From: Edaphobacter sp. 4G125
GTDB taxonomy: Bacteria > Acidobacteriota > Terriglobia > Terriglobales > Acidobacteriaceae
Reading direction: 5' to 3'
NCBI RefSeq assembly: GCF_014274685.1
Contig: NZ_CP060393.1
Span: 806,001-870,000, forward strand
DNA: 64,000 bases
Both the position numbers and the translations under genes were made by a program. Under the pieces are notes generated by a model, which saw only the letters and a list, made by a program, of their open reading frames with translations, searched no databases and had not been told where the DNA came from. Each line of letters starts with the position of its first letter. Within the stretch, counting starts at the first letter, position 1. Below, piece by piece: positions 25,646 through 34,097 of the stretch.

Positions 25646-27127
25646 ATGAAGAGCTCCGGGCAGTCGACAAAATTTCCAGCGCCGATCTATCGCGATACTG
25701 TGCTGGCCCCGGTCTTTGCCGATGCAAAGCGGTATTTTCTTGAGCCTCTGCTGGAGATCGAGTACGCCCATACCCTGATGCTGGCCCGCCAGGGGATTAT
25801 GCCGGATCAGGAGGCCGCCAGCTGTATTCGTGCGCTTGATGCGCTGGACCGCGAAGAGATTCGCAGCGCTGAGTACGATGGTAGCTTTGAAGACCTCTTC
25901 TTCTATCTCGAGAAAAAGTTCGCCGCTGCCTGTGGAGAAGAGGTCGCGGGCAAGATGCACACGGCGCGCAGCCGCAACGATATCGACTTGACGATGTACC
26001 GCATGGTGCTGCGTCAGCATCTACTTCATCTTTTCGAAGGTTTGTTGGAGCTTCGCAGCACGCTGGTAGAGCTGGCCTGGGAGCATCGAGCCGCGTTGAT
26101 GCCTGCGTATACGCATAATCAGCCGGCACAGCCTACCACGCTGGGTCATTACCTGATGGCTTACATCGAGATCCTCGAACGCGATGCGGAGCGTATCCGC
26201 AATGCTTATGTTCGAGTGAACCGCAATCCGCTGGGGGCCTGTGCGATTACGACGACCGGCTTTCCCATCAATCGGAATTTTACCGAGAAGCTACTTGGCT
26301 TTGAAGGGTTGCAGGTGAACTCGTATGGTGCGATTGCAGCGACCGATTATGTGGTCGAGAGTTGTGGAATCCTGGCCACTGCAATGCTCAGTCTGGGGCG
26401 GTTCGTGCAGGACCTGCTGCTGTGGAGTACCGCGGAGTTCGGTTATCTTCGCCTGAGTGATGCTTATGTGCAGATCTCGAGCATTATGCCGCAGAAGCGC
26501 AATCCGGTGCCGCTGGAGCACTCCCGTGTACTGGCCAGCCGCGCTCTTTTTGAGGCTCAAAGTGTGGTCGGAAGTTTGCACAATACTCCTTTTGCCGATA
26601 TGAACGATGCTGAAGATGATCTTCAGCCGCTGGTTTACACGGCCTTTGAGGATGCGGAGCGCAGCGTTCGCCTGCTGGCAGGAGTCCTGCAATCGGCGCA
26701 GTTGAATACGGCCAAGATGGCGACGGCGGCGGAGGGGAATTTTCTTCCTGTAACCGAGCTTGCTGACACTCTGGTGCGCTCCACAGGGATGAGCTTTCAT
26801 TCGGCGCATTCTATCGTTAGCAAGGCCGTACGTGAGCTGAATGGCAACTATGATGCTGATGCGATGACCGATCTTGTAGCTCGGGAACTGGAAGGAAAAT
26901 ACGCAGTCCAGCGCGATCAGATTCGTGCTGCGCTCAGCGCGAAGAACTTTGTTGCTGTGCGAAAGATTGTAGGTGGCCCGGCCCCGGAGGCACTGGAGCC
27001 GGAAATTGCTCGCTCGCGCGAAGCTGTGGCCAGTGATCAAGCCTGGACAGAACAAAGATCGAATCGTCTTGCAGAAGCGCATCAGGCGATATTGAAAGAA
27101 TGTAAAACGTTATTGGAACGGGTGTGA
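25646..27127 (+). CDS. Argininosuccinate-lyase-like protein (fumarase/aspartase superfamily)
   Basis: A 493-aa lyase; GAGG lies 7 bases before the ATG. Superfamily motifs are clear: HTARSRND at 105-112, THNQPAQPTTLGHYL with H157, and the flexible catalytic loop SSIMPQKRNP at 278-287. These enzymes eliminate fumarate from an N-succinyl or similar substrate. It differs from true ArgH after the loop: the ArgH-typical KGLPLAYNxDLQEDK is replaced by SLHNTPFADMNDAEDDLQP, so the substrate may not be argininosuccinate. No other arginine genes are near. It overlaps the APC permease by one base (TGATG), implying translational coupling and a catabolic rather than biosynthetic job. Confidence 0.85.
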   Translation: MKSSGQSTKFPAPIYRDTVLAPVFADAKRYFLEPLLEIEYAHTLMLARQGIMPDQEAASCIRALDALDREEIRSAEYDGSFEDLFFYLEKKFAAACGEEVAGKMHTARSRNDIDLTMYRMVLRQHLLHLFEGLLELRSTLVELAWEHRAALMPAYTHNQPAQPTTLGHYLMAYIEILERDAERIRNAYVRVNRNPLGACAITTTGFPINRNFTEKLLGFEGLQVNSYGAIAATDYVVESCGILATAMLSLGRFVQDLLLWSTAEFGYLRLSDAYVQISSIMPQKRNPVPLEHSRVLASRALFEAQSVVGSLHNTPFADMNDAEDDLQPLVYTAFEDAERSVRLLAGVLQSAQLNTAKMATAAEGNFLPVTELADTLVRSTGMSFHSAHSIVSKAVRELNGNYDADAMTDLVARELEGKYAVQRDQIRAALSAKNFVAVRKIVGGPAPEALEPEIARSREAVASDQAWTEQRSNRLAEAHQAILKECKTLLERV

Positions 27128-28569
27128 TGAGCGCGAATTCATCCATGCAGGTGGAAGGTACGAAGTCTCCTGAGCTGCAGCGTGGTCTTTCCACCATGTC
27201 TGCGCTTGGATTGAACGTCATTGGCATGGTGGGGATTGGTCCCTTTGTCACGCTGCCGCTGATTGTCGCCGCGATGGGCGGCCCTCAGGCCATGCTCGGC
27301 TGGATTCTGGGAGCTGCGCTTTCGCTCTGCGATGGCATGGTGTGGAGCGAGCTTGGCACTGCGTATCCTGAGGCCGGAGGATCCTACTCCTACCTGAAGC
27401 ACCTTTACGGCGAACGAAAACTGGGGCGCGTCTTTTCGTTCCTTTATGCGTGGCAGATTCTGTTTAGCTCGCCGCTCTCCATTGCTTCGGGCTGCATCGG
27501 GTTTTCGCAGTACATCACTTTCTTTGTTCCCAACGCAGTACATCCACTCGTTTCCGCAAAGTTTCTAGGGGTTCCGATTGTTGTAAGCGGCCAGACCCTG
27601 ATTGCGATGGGAGCCTGCGCCTTCGCGCTTGCGCTGTTGTATCGCAGCATCCTCTCGATCGACAAGATTGTTCGCTGGCTTGGAATCGCCGTGGTCTTCA
27701 CGTTGGTGTTCATCATCTTCGCGGGTTTCACGCACTTCGATTCAAAGATCGCCTTCGATTTTCCTGCAAATGCGTTCCAGCTGGATAGTGCCTTCTTCAT
27801 GGGACTCGGTGCGGGGCTTCTGGTTGCGGCCTATGACTACGGTGGGTACTACAGCGCCTGCTTTATGGGCGCCGAAGTGCGCGATCCGCAGAAGACCATT
27901 CCGCGCGCCGTGCTGGGTTCGGTGATTATCGTTGGCATACTTTACCTGCTGATGAACATCAGCGTGCTTGGCGTTCTCCCCTGGCAGGAGCTAGCTCAGG
28001 AGACAGGCAATAGCCATGCGCGGATGTTCACGATGGCTGTCTTTATGCAGCGGCTCTACGGACATAGTGCTGCCGCCATCATCGTTGTGCTCATTGCCGT
28101 GGCGGCGTTGTGCTCTGTGTTCGCGCTGCTACTCGGGCAATCGCGTATCCCCTTTGCCGCGGCACGCGATGGCAATTTCCCCAAGTGGTTCGGAGCGATC
28201 CACCCGCAGCTGCGGATACCGCATCACGCGCTGTTGTGGCTGGGCACGATCACGATGGTCTGCTGTGTCTTCCGACTGCAGGAAGTTATCACTGCGCTCG
28301 TTGTCATCCGTATTCTCTTCCAGTTCCTGTTACAGGGGTTGGCGGTGCTGTTGCCGAAGCACAGGCGCGAGCGCAAGCTGCGGGGATTCCGTATGCCGCT
28401 TTATCCACTTCCTGCTCTCCTCGCGCTCGCAGGATTCCTCTTCATCCTGTTTTCGCGGCAAAACTTTTTGCGCGAGATCAGGACGGCTGGCATCATCCTA
28501 TTGGCGGGACTCGCAGTTTATGGCATTCGCTTTCTGATCGAGAGCCGGGCGGCTCAGCCGGAAGCTTAA
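27127..28569 (+). CDS. APC-family amino acid permease
   Basis: A 480-aa inner-membrane transporter with about 12 helices; the ATG at 27127 shares its A with the stop codon of the lyase gene. The first helix has the APC unwound motif GMVGIGPFVTLPLIVAAMGG, followed by EAGGSYSYLKHLYG and later GAEVRDPQKTIPRAVLGS, the conserved loop. APC permeases move amino acids or amines with protons or by exchange. Coupling to the lyase-like gene and co-direction with the TonB receptor suggest it brings that enzyme's substrate across the inner membrane. The exact substrate cannot be read from the sequence. Confidence 0.88.
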   Translation: MSANSSMQVEGTKSPELQRGLSTMSALGLNVIGMVGIGPFVTLPLIVAAMGGPQAMLGWILGAALSLCDGMVWSELGTAYPEAGGSYSYLKHLYGERKLGRVFSFLYAWQILFSSPLSIASGCIGFSQYITFFVPNAVHPLVSAKFLGVPIVVSGQTLIAMGACAFALALLYRSILSIDKIVRWLGIAVVFTLVFIIFAGFTHFDSKIAFDFPANAFQLDSAFFMGLGAGLLVAAYDYGGYYSACFMGAEVRDPQKTIPRAVLGSVIIVGILYLLMNISVLGVLPWQELAQETGNSHARMFTMAVFMQRLYGHSAAAIIVVLIAVAALCSVFALLLGQSRIPFAAARDGNFPKWFGAIHPQLRIPHHALLWLGTITMVCCVFRLQEVITALVVIRILFQFLLQGLAVLLPKHRRERKLRGFRMPLYPLPALLALAGFLFILFSRQNFLREIRTAGIILLAGLAVYGIRFLIESRAAQPEA

Positions 28570-28574
28570 ACCGG

Positions 28575-28632
28575 AGATCCTTCGACTCCTCCCCTTCGAC
28601 GAGCTCAGGGGGAGAGTCGCTCAGGATGACAC
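28575..28632 (+). repeat. Dispersed palindromic repeat, family B, copy 3
   Basis: GAGATCCTTCGACTCC at the left and CGCTCAGGATGACAC at the right bound an inner CCTTCGACGAGCTCAGG segment. It fills the gap between convergent permease and cupin genes and may act as a bidirectional terminator. Confidence 0.55.
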
Positions 28633-28646
28633 GGAACGAATTGACG

Positions 28647-28982
28647 TTACTTTAGGAGCTCGCGGTAGTCCTCGCGGGTGGGTGTAAAGACATCGAGCAC
28701 TTCAGATTGCTCCAACGCCCGGGCTTGATGTTCGACACCGCCATCCACAATAAAGCTGTCACCAGCGTGCGCGTCGAAGGTCTTGTCACCAACCTCAACC
28801 CGGATGGCTCCTCGAACGACATAAACCAGCTGGTGGTGGGGATGGCTGTGGCGCGCTCCTACCCAGTCGGCATCGAAGAAGTGACGAACGAGCATCAACT
28901 GGTCTGTATTTGCTAAAACCTGCCGGCGCATGCCGGGCTCGGGTGTAAAGGTCTGCGGCTCCTGATTTTTAACAAAGTTCAT
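28647..28982 (-). CDS. Small cupin-domain protein
   Basis: A 111-aa single-domain cupin. Metal-ligand motif 1 is HSHPHHQLVYVVRG with the usual G-x5-H-x-H spacing (GARHSHPHHQ), and motif 2 is GDSFIVDGGVEHQ. Such proteins bind a metal and act as isomerases or dioxygenases, or sense small ligands. It is convergent with the APC permease across a repeat and lies 89 bases downstream of the GH13-like gene on the same strand. The specific role is unknown. Confidence 0.85.
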   Translation of the reverse strand: MNFVKNQEPQTFTPEPGMRRQVLANTDQLMLVRHFFDADWVGARHSHPHHQLVYVVRGAIRVEVGDKTFDAHAGDSFIVDGGVEHQARALEQSEVLDVFTPTREDYRELLK

Positions 28983-29071
28983 TGTCCCAGCTTAGCGAAC
29001 CGTTGGGGTTCTTGTGGAGTGTCTGATGTTTCGCTTTTGCGATTGCTCGTATCAAATCCCAAAGCTGGATT

Positions 29072-30307
29072 TTAGTACCGCAGCTCTCCGATAAAGACCA
29101 TATGTGGTGCAAGCGTCATTCCATCCAGGTGCAGCGCTCCCATTCCGTTGTCTGACCGGAGCAGAGGGCGCAGGAAGCTACCTCGGAGCCGCAGCTTCTG
29201 CATATCTGCCTTGAGCGACAGTGTTACCGGCTGATCCGAGAGATTCTCCACGACGACCACCGCAGGCGTTGCCAGTGAGGCAACGGGAGGTCTGCGTACC
29301 CAGGCCAGCACGTTCTGGTCGTCATGGTTCAACACCGTGATGGCTCCTGTGCCAATCGTGCGGTTGCTGTGCGCGAGTGCACTTAGCTGCCGATACCAGT
29401 TCAACAGCGAGTTCGGATTTGTATCCTCTGCCGCAACGCTGGCCGGTGCAGGCTGCTCTCCTTTCTTCGGAGTAACGAAGGATATTTCTTTTGTGCCATC
29501 CGGGAGGCCAAGCTCCTGGCCATAGAAGAGCAGCGATCCGGCCCGTGTGGTCATCAGCATCGCCGCAATCGATTTTGCGATCTCCACATCATGTGTTCCA
29601 TCGCCATAGCGACTTACGCTTCGCTTCAAGGTGGGACCATCGGAGAGCAGCAGAGGAACGCTGCGTCCTTCGTCAGCGATCTGTTGCGTTGCTTCAAGAG
29701 CTGGCCGGATTGCCGATGCGACGAACTTTTCCTGCATGCCCACTTTCGCATCCACAACGAGTTGCGGCAGATTCTGTGCTCCCGCTGTATCCAGGTCACC
29801 GATGACAATGCGCTGCCCGGCGAAGCTATTGGCCAGGTTTCGAATCTCGGTAAGCTGAGCTGCGTTTGCCTTTGCGGCATAAAAGCCTGCAACGCCTCGC
29901 ACCAGCCATAGGTGGGCCCTTGCAGCCATATCAGGAGCGGTCGCATCGAGTTCGACCAGTACGCGGACATTCGACTGGCTGGCCTGGCGAACAATCTCGT
30001 CCACATCATCCATCGTTCCAAGCGTGGGATCGATCGCGTGTTGTGCATCTCCTCCCAGCGAGGACAACAGCAGGGCATCTGCGCCGAGTGAGCGAATATA
30101 GTCAAGATGCTCTGCAACGCCGTGCAAGCCCCCGAAGCCACGAGGATCGACCCTGTACACCACGGCATGTTTCCACCACGAGGTGACGCTGATCCCGGAG
30201 CCTGCCCATCCGGGACGAGCAAGGACCTGGCTGTGAGCCAGTCCCGCAAAGGTAAACACGATAGAGAGAGCGATGGCCTTGAGACGGAGCGAGGGAGAGA
30301 TGGACAT
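29072..30307 (-). CDS. Secreted GH13 (alpha-amylase)-like protein with lost catalytic residues
   Basis: A 411-aa exported protein with signal peptide (LKAIALSIVFTFAGLAHSQ). The start of the mature chain, WWKHAVVYRVDPRGFGG, and LDYIRSLGADALLLSSL are unmistakably GH13, and LLFYGQELGLPDG and a C-terminal beta domain also match. The four catalytic regions are degraded: region I (usually DxxxNH) reads LVELDATAPDM; region II (GFRxD) reads GVAGFYAAKAN; region III has GDLDT where the acid/base E is expected; region IV (NHD) reads LLLSDGP. At 411 residues it is also shorter than active alpha-glucosidases (about 500-600). It is probably a binding protein or pseudoenzyme, not a broken gene, since the frame is intact. 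Confidence 0.8.
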   Translation of the reverse strand: MSISPSLRLKAIALSIVFTFAGLAHSQVLARPGWAGSGISVTSWWKHAVVYRVDPRGFGGLHGVAEHLDYIRSLGADALLLSSLGGDAQHAIDPTLGTMDDVDEIVRQASQSNVRVLVELDATAPDMAARAHLWLVRGVAGFYAAKANAAQLTEIRNLANSFAGQRIVIGDLDTAGAQNLPQLVVDAKVGMQEKFVASAIRPALEATQQIADEGRSVPLLLSDGPTLKRSVSRYGDGTHDVEIAKSIAAMLMTTRAGSLLFYGQELGLPDGTKEISFVTPKKGEQPAPASVAAEDTNPNSLLNWYRQLSALAHSNRTIGTGAITVLNHDDQNVLAWVRRPPVASLATPAVVVVENLSDQPVTLSLKADMQKLRLRGSFLRPLLRSDNGMGALHLDGMTLAPHMVFIGELRY

Positions 30308-30699
30308 AGGACAATGCGGGCGAACTCGATCGCCTGAGTCCGCTGTCTACTGATGCTAAATGTCTTGGAGCGAGAGAGGAAGTTTGCTTACGGAAACGAA
30401 AGACCGTCCCAAATGCCTTGCAGGAGAACAGTTGCTTCGGTGAGAAGGGCCCGGAAGATAGTGCGTCTGATCGAGGCGGTAGCTTTCTTCGAAGAAATTA
30501 AATTTGCAAACCGTCTTGTAAAACTGAATTTTTACGGGTAGGTTAAAACACATTTTATGAACAACGACTCGGTTTTTGTACATCCTCGACGATGTACTCA
30601 GCAATCTCCCACGTTCTGAGGGCCGTGCGTCTGTAGCTGGAGGCCCTGAAGCCTCATCCTGCTTTCAAAACAAAAGACGTAATTGAGGAGAGTCCTGTT
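30308..30699. other. Intergenic region upstream of the TonB receptor/peptidase genes
   Basis: 392 bases between divergent genes, expected to hold both promoters. An inverted repeat GTAAAA(N6)TTTTAC at 30518-30535 is the only operator-like structure I see. No gene is evident. Confidence 0.35.
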
Positions 30700-33600
30700 A
30701 TGAGGTCGTTCCAGAAGTCTATCTATTCCTTTTTCATAGTGTTGGCATTGATGCTGACTCCGCTCCTGACCGCCCAGACCTTCCGGGGTGGAATCGCCGG
30801 AACGGTTCAGGATTCCAGCGGAGCCGCTATTCCGAATGCGAGAGTTTCTCTTACCGGAACCGAGACCGGGTTCAAGCGTGAGATGGTCACTACCGGTTCG
30901 GGAGACTACAGCTTTCAAGACCTTCCGCTCGGCGATTACAGTGTCGAGGTGAATCTTGCCGGTTTCGCTTCCCGCAAGGTCGATCACGTTATCGTTCGCC
31001 CTGGCCAGGTGTACGCACTCGACATCAAGCTCGGCATCGCTGCCGAGAATACGCAGGTTGAGGTTAACGCGGATGCCATCGCCGTCGATACGCTCTCCAC
31101 GACGAATACCTCGGTGGTTCCGGAGAAGGCGGTTTCGAATATTCCGCTGAATGGCCGCGATTTCACGCAGCTTATCAAGATTACGCCCGGCTACAACGGA
31201 GCCGGATCAGTGAATGGTGCCCGCACCAACCAGAACAACTGGCAGATTGATGGCGTCGACAACAACGATATCTTCCATAACTCGCAGGGTTCCAACCAGG
31301 GTGGCGTCTCCGGTGTGGCCGGCGTTACGCTGCCGATCGAAGCGATTGACCAATTCTCCGTGCAATCGCAGGGAAACGCCGAGGTGGGACGCAACGGCGG
31401 CGGCCAGATTAACATGGTGGTCAAGAGTGGCACCAATAACTTTCATGGCAGCGCTTACTACTACTTCCGCAATGAGTTCTTCGCGGCGAAGAGCGCGTTT
31501 CTAGCGCCGACTGCCCGGACCCCGAAGATCCGCAACAACCAGTGGGGAGGTTCACTCGGCGGCCCCATTATTCACGACAAGCTCTTTTTCTTCATTAACT
31601 ACGAGCGTCAGAAGTACATCATCGGAGCGCAATCGGCTGCGACAGAGCCGACCGATCAGTGGGTTAATAAGGCAAAGACGCTGCTCGCTGCACACAACGT
31701 TCCTGTGAGCCAGACTTCGATGAACCTGCTGACGGCCCTGTGGCCTTACGGCAACAAGCCTGGCGCTGCGACCACAAACAACATTCTCGATCCCCGTCCA
31801 CAGAATGGTTACAGCGATAACGTTGTCGGCAAGATCGACTGGAACATCAACTCCAAACAGACTCTCTCGGCGCGTGCGTTTATTGGCTCGGGGCGTCAGC
31901 TGGGCAATGCAGGAACAAATATTTACGAGTACTACCAGCTTGCGCCGACCCATGTACACAACTATGCCGTAACGCATAACTGGATGATCACCAATCATCT
32001 GTCGAACCAGGCGCTCGCGGGAGTGAACTACTTCGGGCAGACCTTCAACGACAACGTGCACAACCAGAACATTCCTGCACTCGGGTTGAATACGGGCGTG
32101 ACCTCGCCCAGTCTCTACGGTGCTCCAACTATTACGATGAATCCATTCGATCAGGTCGGCGTTACTCCTCCGCTGGGCCGCCAGGATTACACAGGCCATG
32201 TCACGGATACCGCAACATACGTTTACGGCAAGCACCAGTTCCGTTTCGGCGGAGAGTTCCGTCGCAACTATGTCAACCTGCTTTACCAACGCAATATCCG
32301 AGGAAACTTTACGTTCAACGGACAGGCTACGGCGGCGTTGCTCCCAGCAACCGGGACCGGTCCTACTGCCTACGCAAACGATGCTTCACAGGACTCCGGA
32401 GCGAAGGACTACACCGTTCGTACCCTGGCGGACTTTCTAGCCGGCTATGGATCTTCGGGCAGCATCGCTCGCGGCCAGTTGCAGCGTGATCTGTATGTCA
32501 ACCAGTGGGACATCTTCGCGCAGGACCAGTACCAGGTTACCAGCAACCTGACGTTGAACTATGGCATTCGTTGGGACTACTCCGGTCCGGTCTATGCGAC
32601 CAACGGTAGCTTGTCGAACTTCAACCCAAACTCCGCGAGTGGATATTCCGTCGTCGGCGCTGATATTGCTACGCTCTATCCGCGTCGTTATACCAATGTT
32701 TCGCCGCGCTTCGGGTTCAGCCAGAAGGTGACAGACAAATTTGTGGTTCGCGGGACCTATGGTCTGTACTTCGATCTGCCGAACCTGAATGGCTTCTTTG
32801 ATAATCGTCCTGGCAATGGGGCTTCGGCTGGCGTTCAGGCCAATAACGCGGGACCAAACCCAGTCTTTACGGTGTCGAAGTCTTCTCCCTACCAGATCAT
32901 CACAGGAGTCGACCCCCTTCCTTCGTCTGGTGCCACCTTTGGTGTCTCCAGCGTTTCATCAGGCTTCAAAAATGCCTACATACAAAATTTCAATCTCAAC
33001 ACGGAGTATCAGTTGAGTCGCAACACGGTCGTCCAGCTCGGCTATGTCGGCTCGGTGGGTCGTCATCTCTTCAACCTGCGCGATATCAATCAGGGTGCGC
33101 TTTCGAGCACGCCGAATACAATTGTGAGTCCGACGACTGGGCAGCCTTGCACTCCTACACCAACGTGCGGAGTGTCCTACCTACAATATTCTCGCCCGTA
33201 TTTCTCGAAATTCCCGACACTTACGGCGATCAACCAGTACGAATCCAGCGCCGGATCGAACTACAGTTCGCTGCAGGCGATGGTTCGTACTAGCGGCTTT
33301 CATGGTTTGACGGCACAAGCAGCTTACACCTACGGTCATGCACTCGATAACGTCTCGGGAACCCGTGGTTTTGCTCCACAGGATTCACGAAACCTTGCAG
33401 CTGAATATGGGAACGCGGACTTTGACATTCGCCACACCTTCAACGGTTACATCGTGTATGAAGTTCCGAGTTTCAGCAGCCATTTTCAGCGATTGACGCA
33501 AGGATGGGAGGTCAATAGCTTTATGACTTTCTACACCGGCAAGCCGGTCAATCCCAAGACGAGCGCCAACAACTCGGGTGTAGGCGAGTTTCAGGACCGC

Positions 33601-34002
33601 GTAACCAAAGTGAGCGATTCTTCTTCTGTAAATCGTTCCTTTCAGCGCAATTCCAGCGGCACCGGATTTGTGCAGTGGTTCGCCCCTTCGTCCTATGCTC
33701 TTCCGACGGCGGGAACGTTCAGCTCGACGCAGAGGAACTCCGTTTACGGTCCTGGTTTTGCAACTGTGGATGCGTCGCTGATCAAGAACACAACCTTGCA
33801 CGAGAACGTGAAGTTGCAGTTGCGCGCGGAGATGTTCAACATCTTCAACCGGCTGAATCTGGCTACACCGAGTTCGATGGGGAATTACAACTCTGCGAAC
33901 TTCGGACGTTCCACTACGACGGTGGGTGACAATGCGGGAGCTCCGGGGCTTGGTTCTGGTGAGCCATTCAACGTGCAGTTTGCAGGCAAGATCATCTTCT
34001 AG
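30700..34002 (+). CDS. TonB-dependent receptor, Oar-like
   Basis: An 1100-aa outer-membrane receptor; AGGAG is 9 bases upstream of the ATG. Signal peptide FFIVLALMLTPLLTAQ, carboxypeptidase-regulatory-like domain (AGTVQDSSGAAIPNARVSL and YSFQDLPLGDYSVEV), plug domain (GRDFTQLIKITPGYNG, WQIDGVDNNDIFHNSQG, GGQINMVVKSGTN) and barrel ending in F (GKIIF). The next gene, 95 bases on, encodes a secreted M28 metallopeptidase, suggesting that this receptor imports peptides or products of their hydrolysis. Confidence 0.93.
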   Translation: MRSFQKSIYSFFIVLALMLTPLLTAQTFRGGIAGTVQDSSGAAIPNARVSLTGTETGFKREMVTTGSGDYSFQDLPLGDYSVEVNLAGFASRKVDHVIVRPGQVYALDIKLGIAAENTQVEVNADAIAVDTLSTTNTSVVPEKAVSNIPLNGRDFTQLIKITPGYNGAGSVNGARTNQNNWQIDGVDNNDIFHNSQGSNQGGVSGVAGVTLPIEAIDQFSVQSQGNAEVGRNGGGQINMVVKSGTNNFHGSAYYYFRNEFFAAKSAFLAPTARTPKIRNNQWGGSLGGPIIHDKLFFFINYERQKYIIGAQSAATEPTDQWVNKAKTLLAAHNVPVSQTSMNLLTALWPYGNKPGAATTNNILDPRPQNGYSDNVVGKIDWNINSKQTLSARAFIGSGRQLGNAGTNIYEYYQLAPTHVHNYAVTHNWMITNHLSNQALAGVNYFGQTFNDNVHNQNIPALGLNTGVTSPSLYGAPTITMNPFDQVGVTPPLGRQDYTGHVTDTATYVYGKHQFRFGGEFRRNYVNLLYQRNIRGNFTFNGQATAALLPATGTGPTAYANDASQDSGAKDYTVRTLADFLAGYGSSGSIARGQLQRDLYVNQWDIFAQDQYQVTSNLTLNYGIRWDYSGPVYATNGSLSNFNPNSASGYSVVGADIATLYPRRYTNVSPRFGFSQKVTDKFVVRGTYGLYFDLPNLNGFFDNRPGNGASAGVQANNAGPNPVFTVSKSSPYQIITGVDPLPSSGATFGVSSVSSGFKNAYIQNFNLNTEYQLSRNTVVQLGYVGSVGRHLFNLRDINQGALSSTPNTIVSPTTGQPCTPTPTCGVSYLQYSRPYFSKFPTLTAINQYESSAGSNYSSLQAMVRTSGFHGLTAQAAYTYGHALDNVSGTRGFAPQDSRNLAAEYGNADFDIRHTFNGYIVYEVPSFSSHFQRLTQGWEVNSFMTFYTGKPVNPKTSANNSGVGEFQDRVTKVSDSSSVNRSFQRNSSGTGFVQWFAPSSYALPTAGTFSSTQRNSVYGPGFATVDASLIKNTTLHENVKLQLRAEMFNIFNRLNLATPSSMGNYNSANFGRSTTTVGDNAGAPGLGSGEPFNVQFAGKIIF

Positions 34003-34097
34003 TTTCGATCAGCGCTATAAGCCGCGAGCGGGATGAGGACGACTTTCGTTCTCGACCCGCTCGTTGCGGAACGTTATTTATCTGTGGAGAGTGTTTA

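Noticed and set aside
24851..26020. 389-codon minus-strand frame across the TonB receptor and lyase genes
   Set aside because: It spans two well-supported genes and the terminator between them; the product has no recognisable motif.
25646..27127. Canonical biosynthetic ArgH
   Set aside because: The conserved region after the catalytic loop differs, and there are no arginine genes nearby; I keep it as argininosuccinate-lyase-like.
29072..30307. Frameshifted alpha-amylase pseudogene
   Set aside because: The frame, signal peptide and C-terminal domain are intact; the losses are residue substitutions, so I keep it as a coding gene with lost catalysis.
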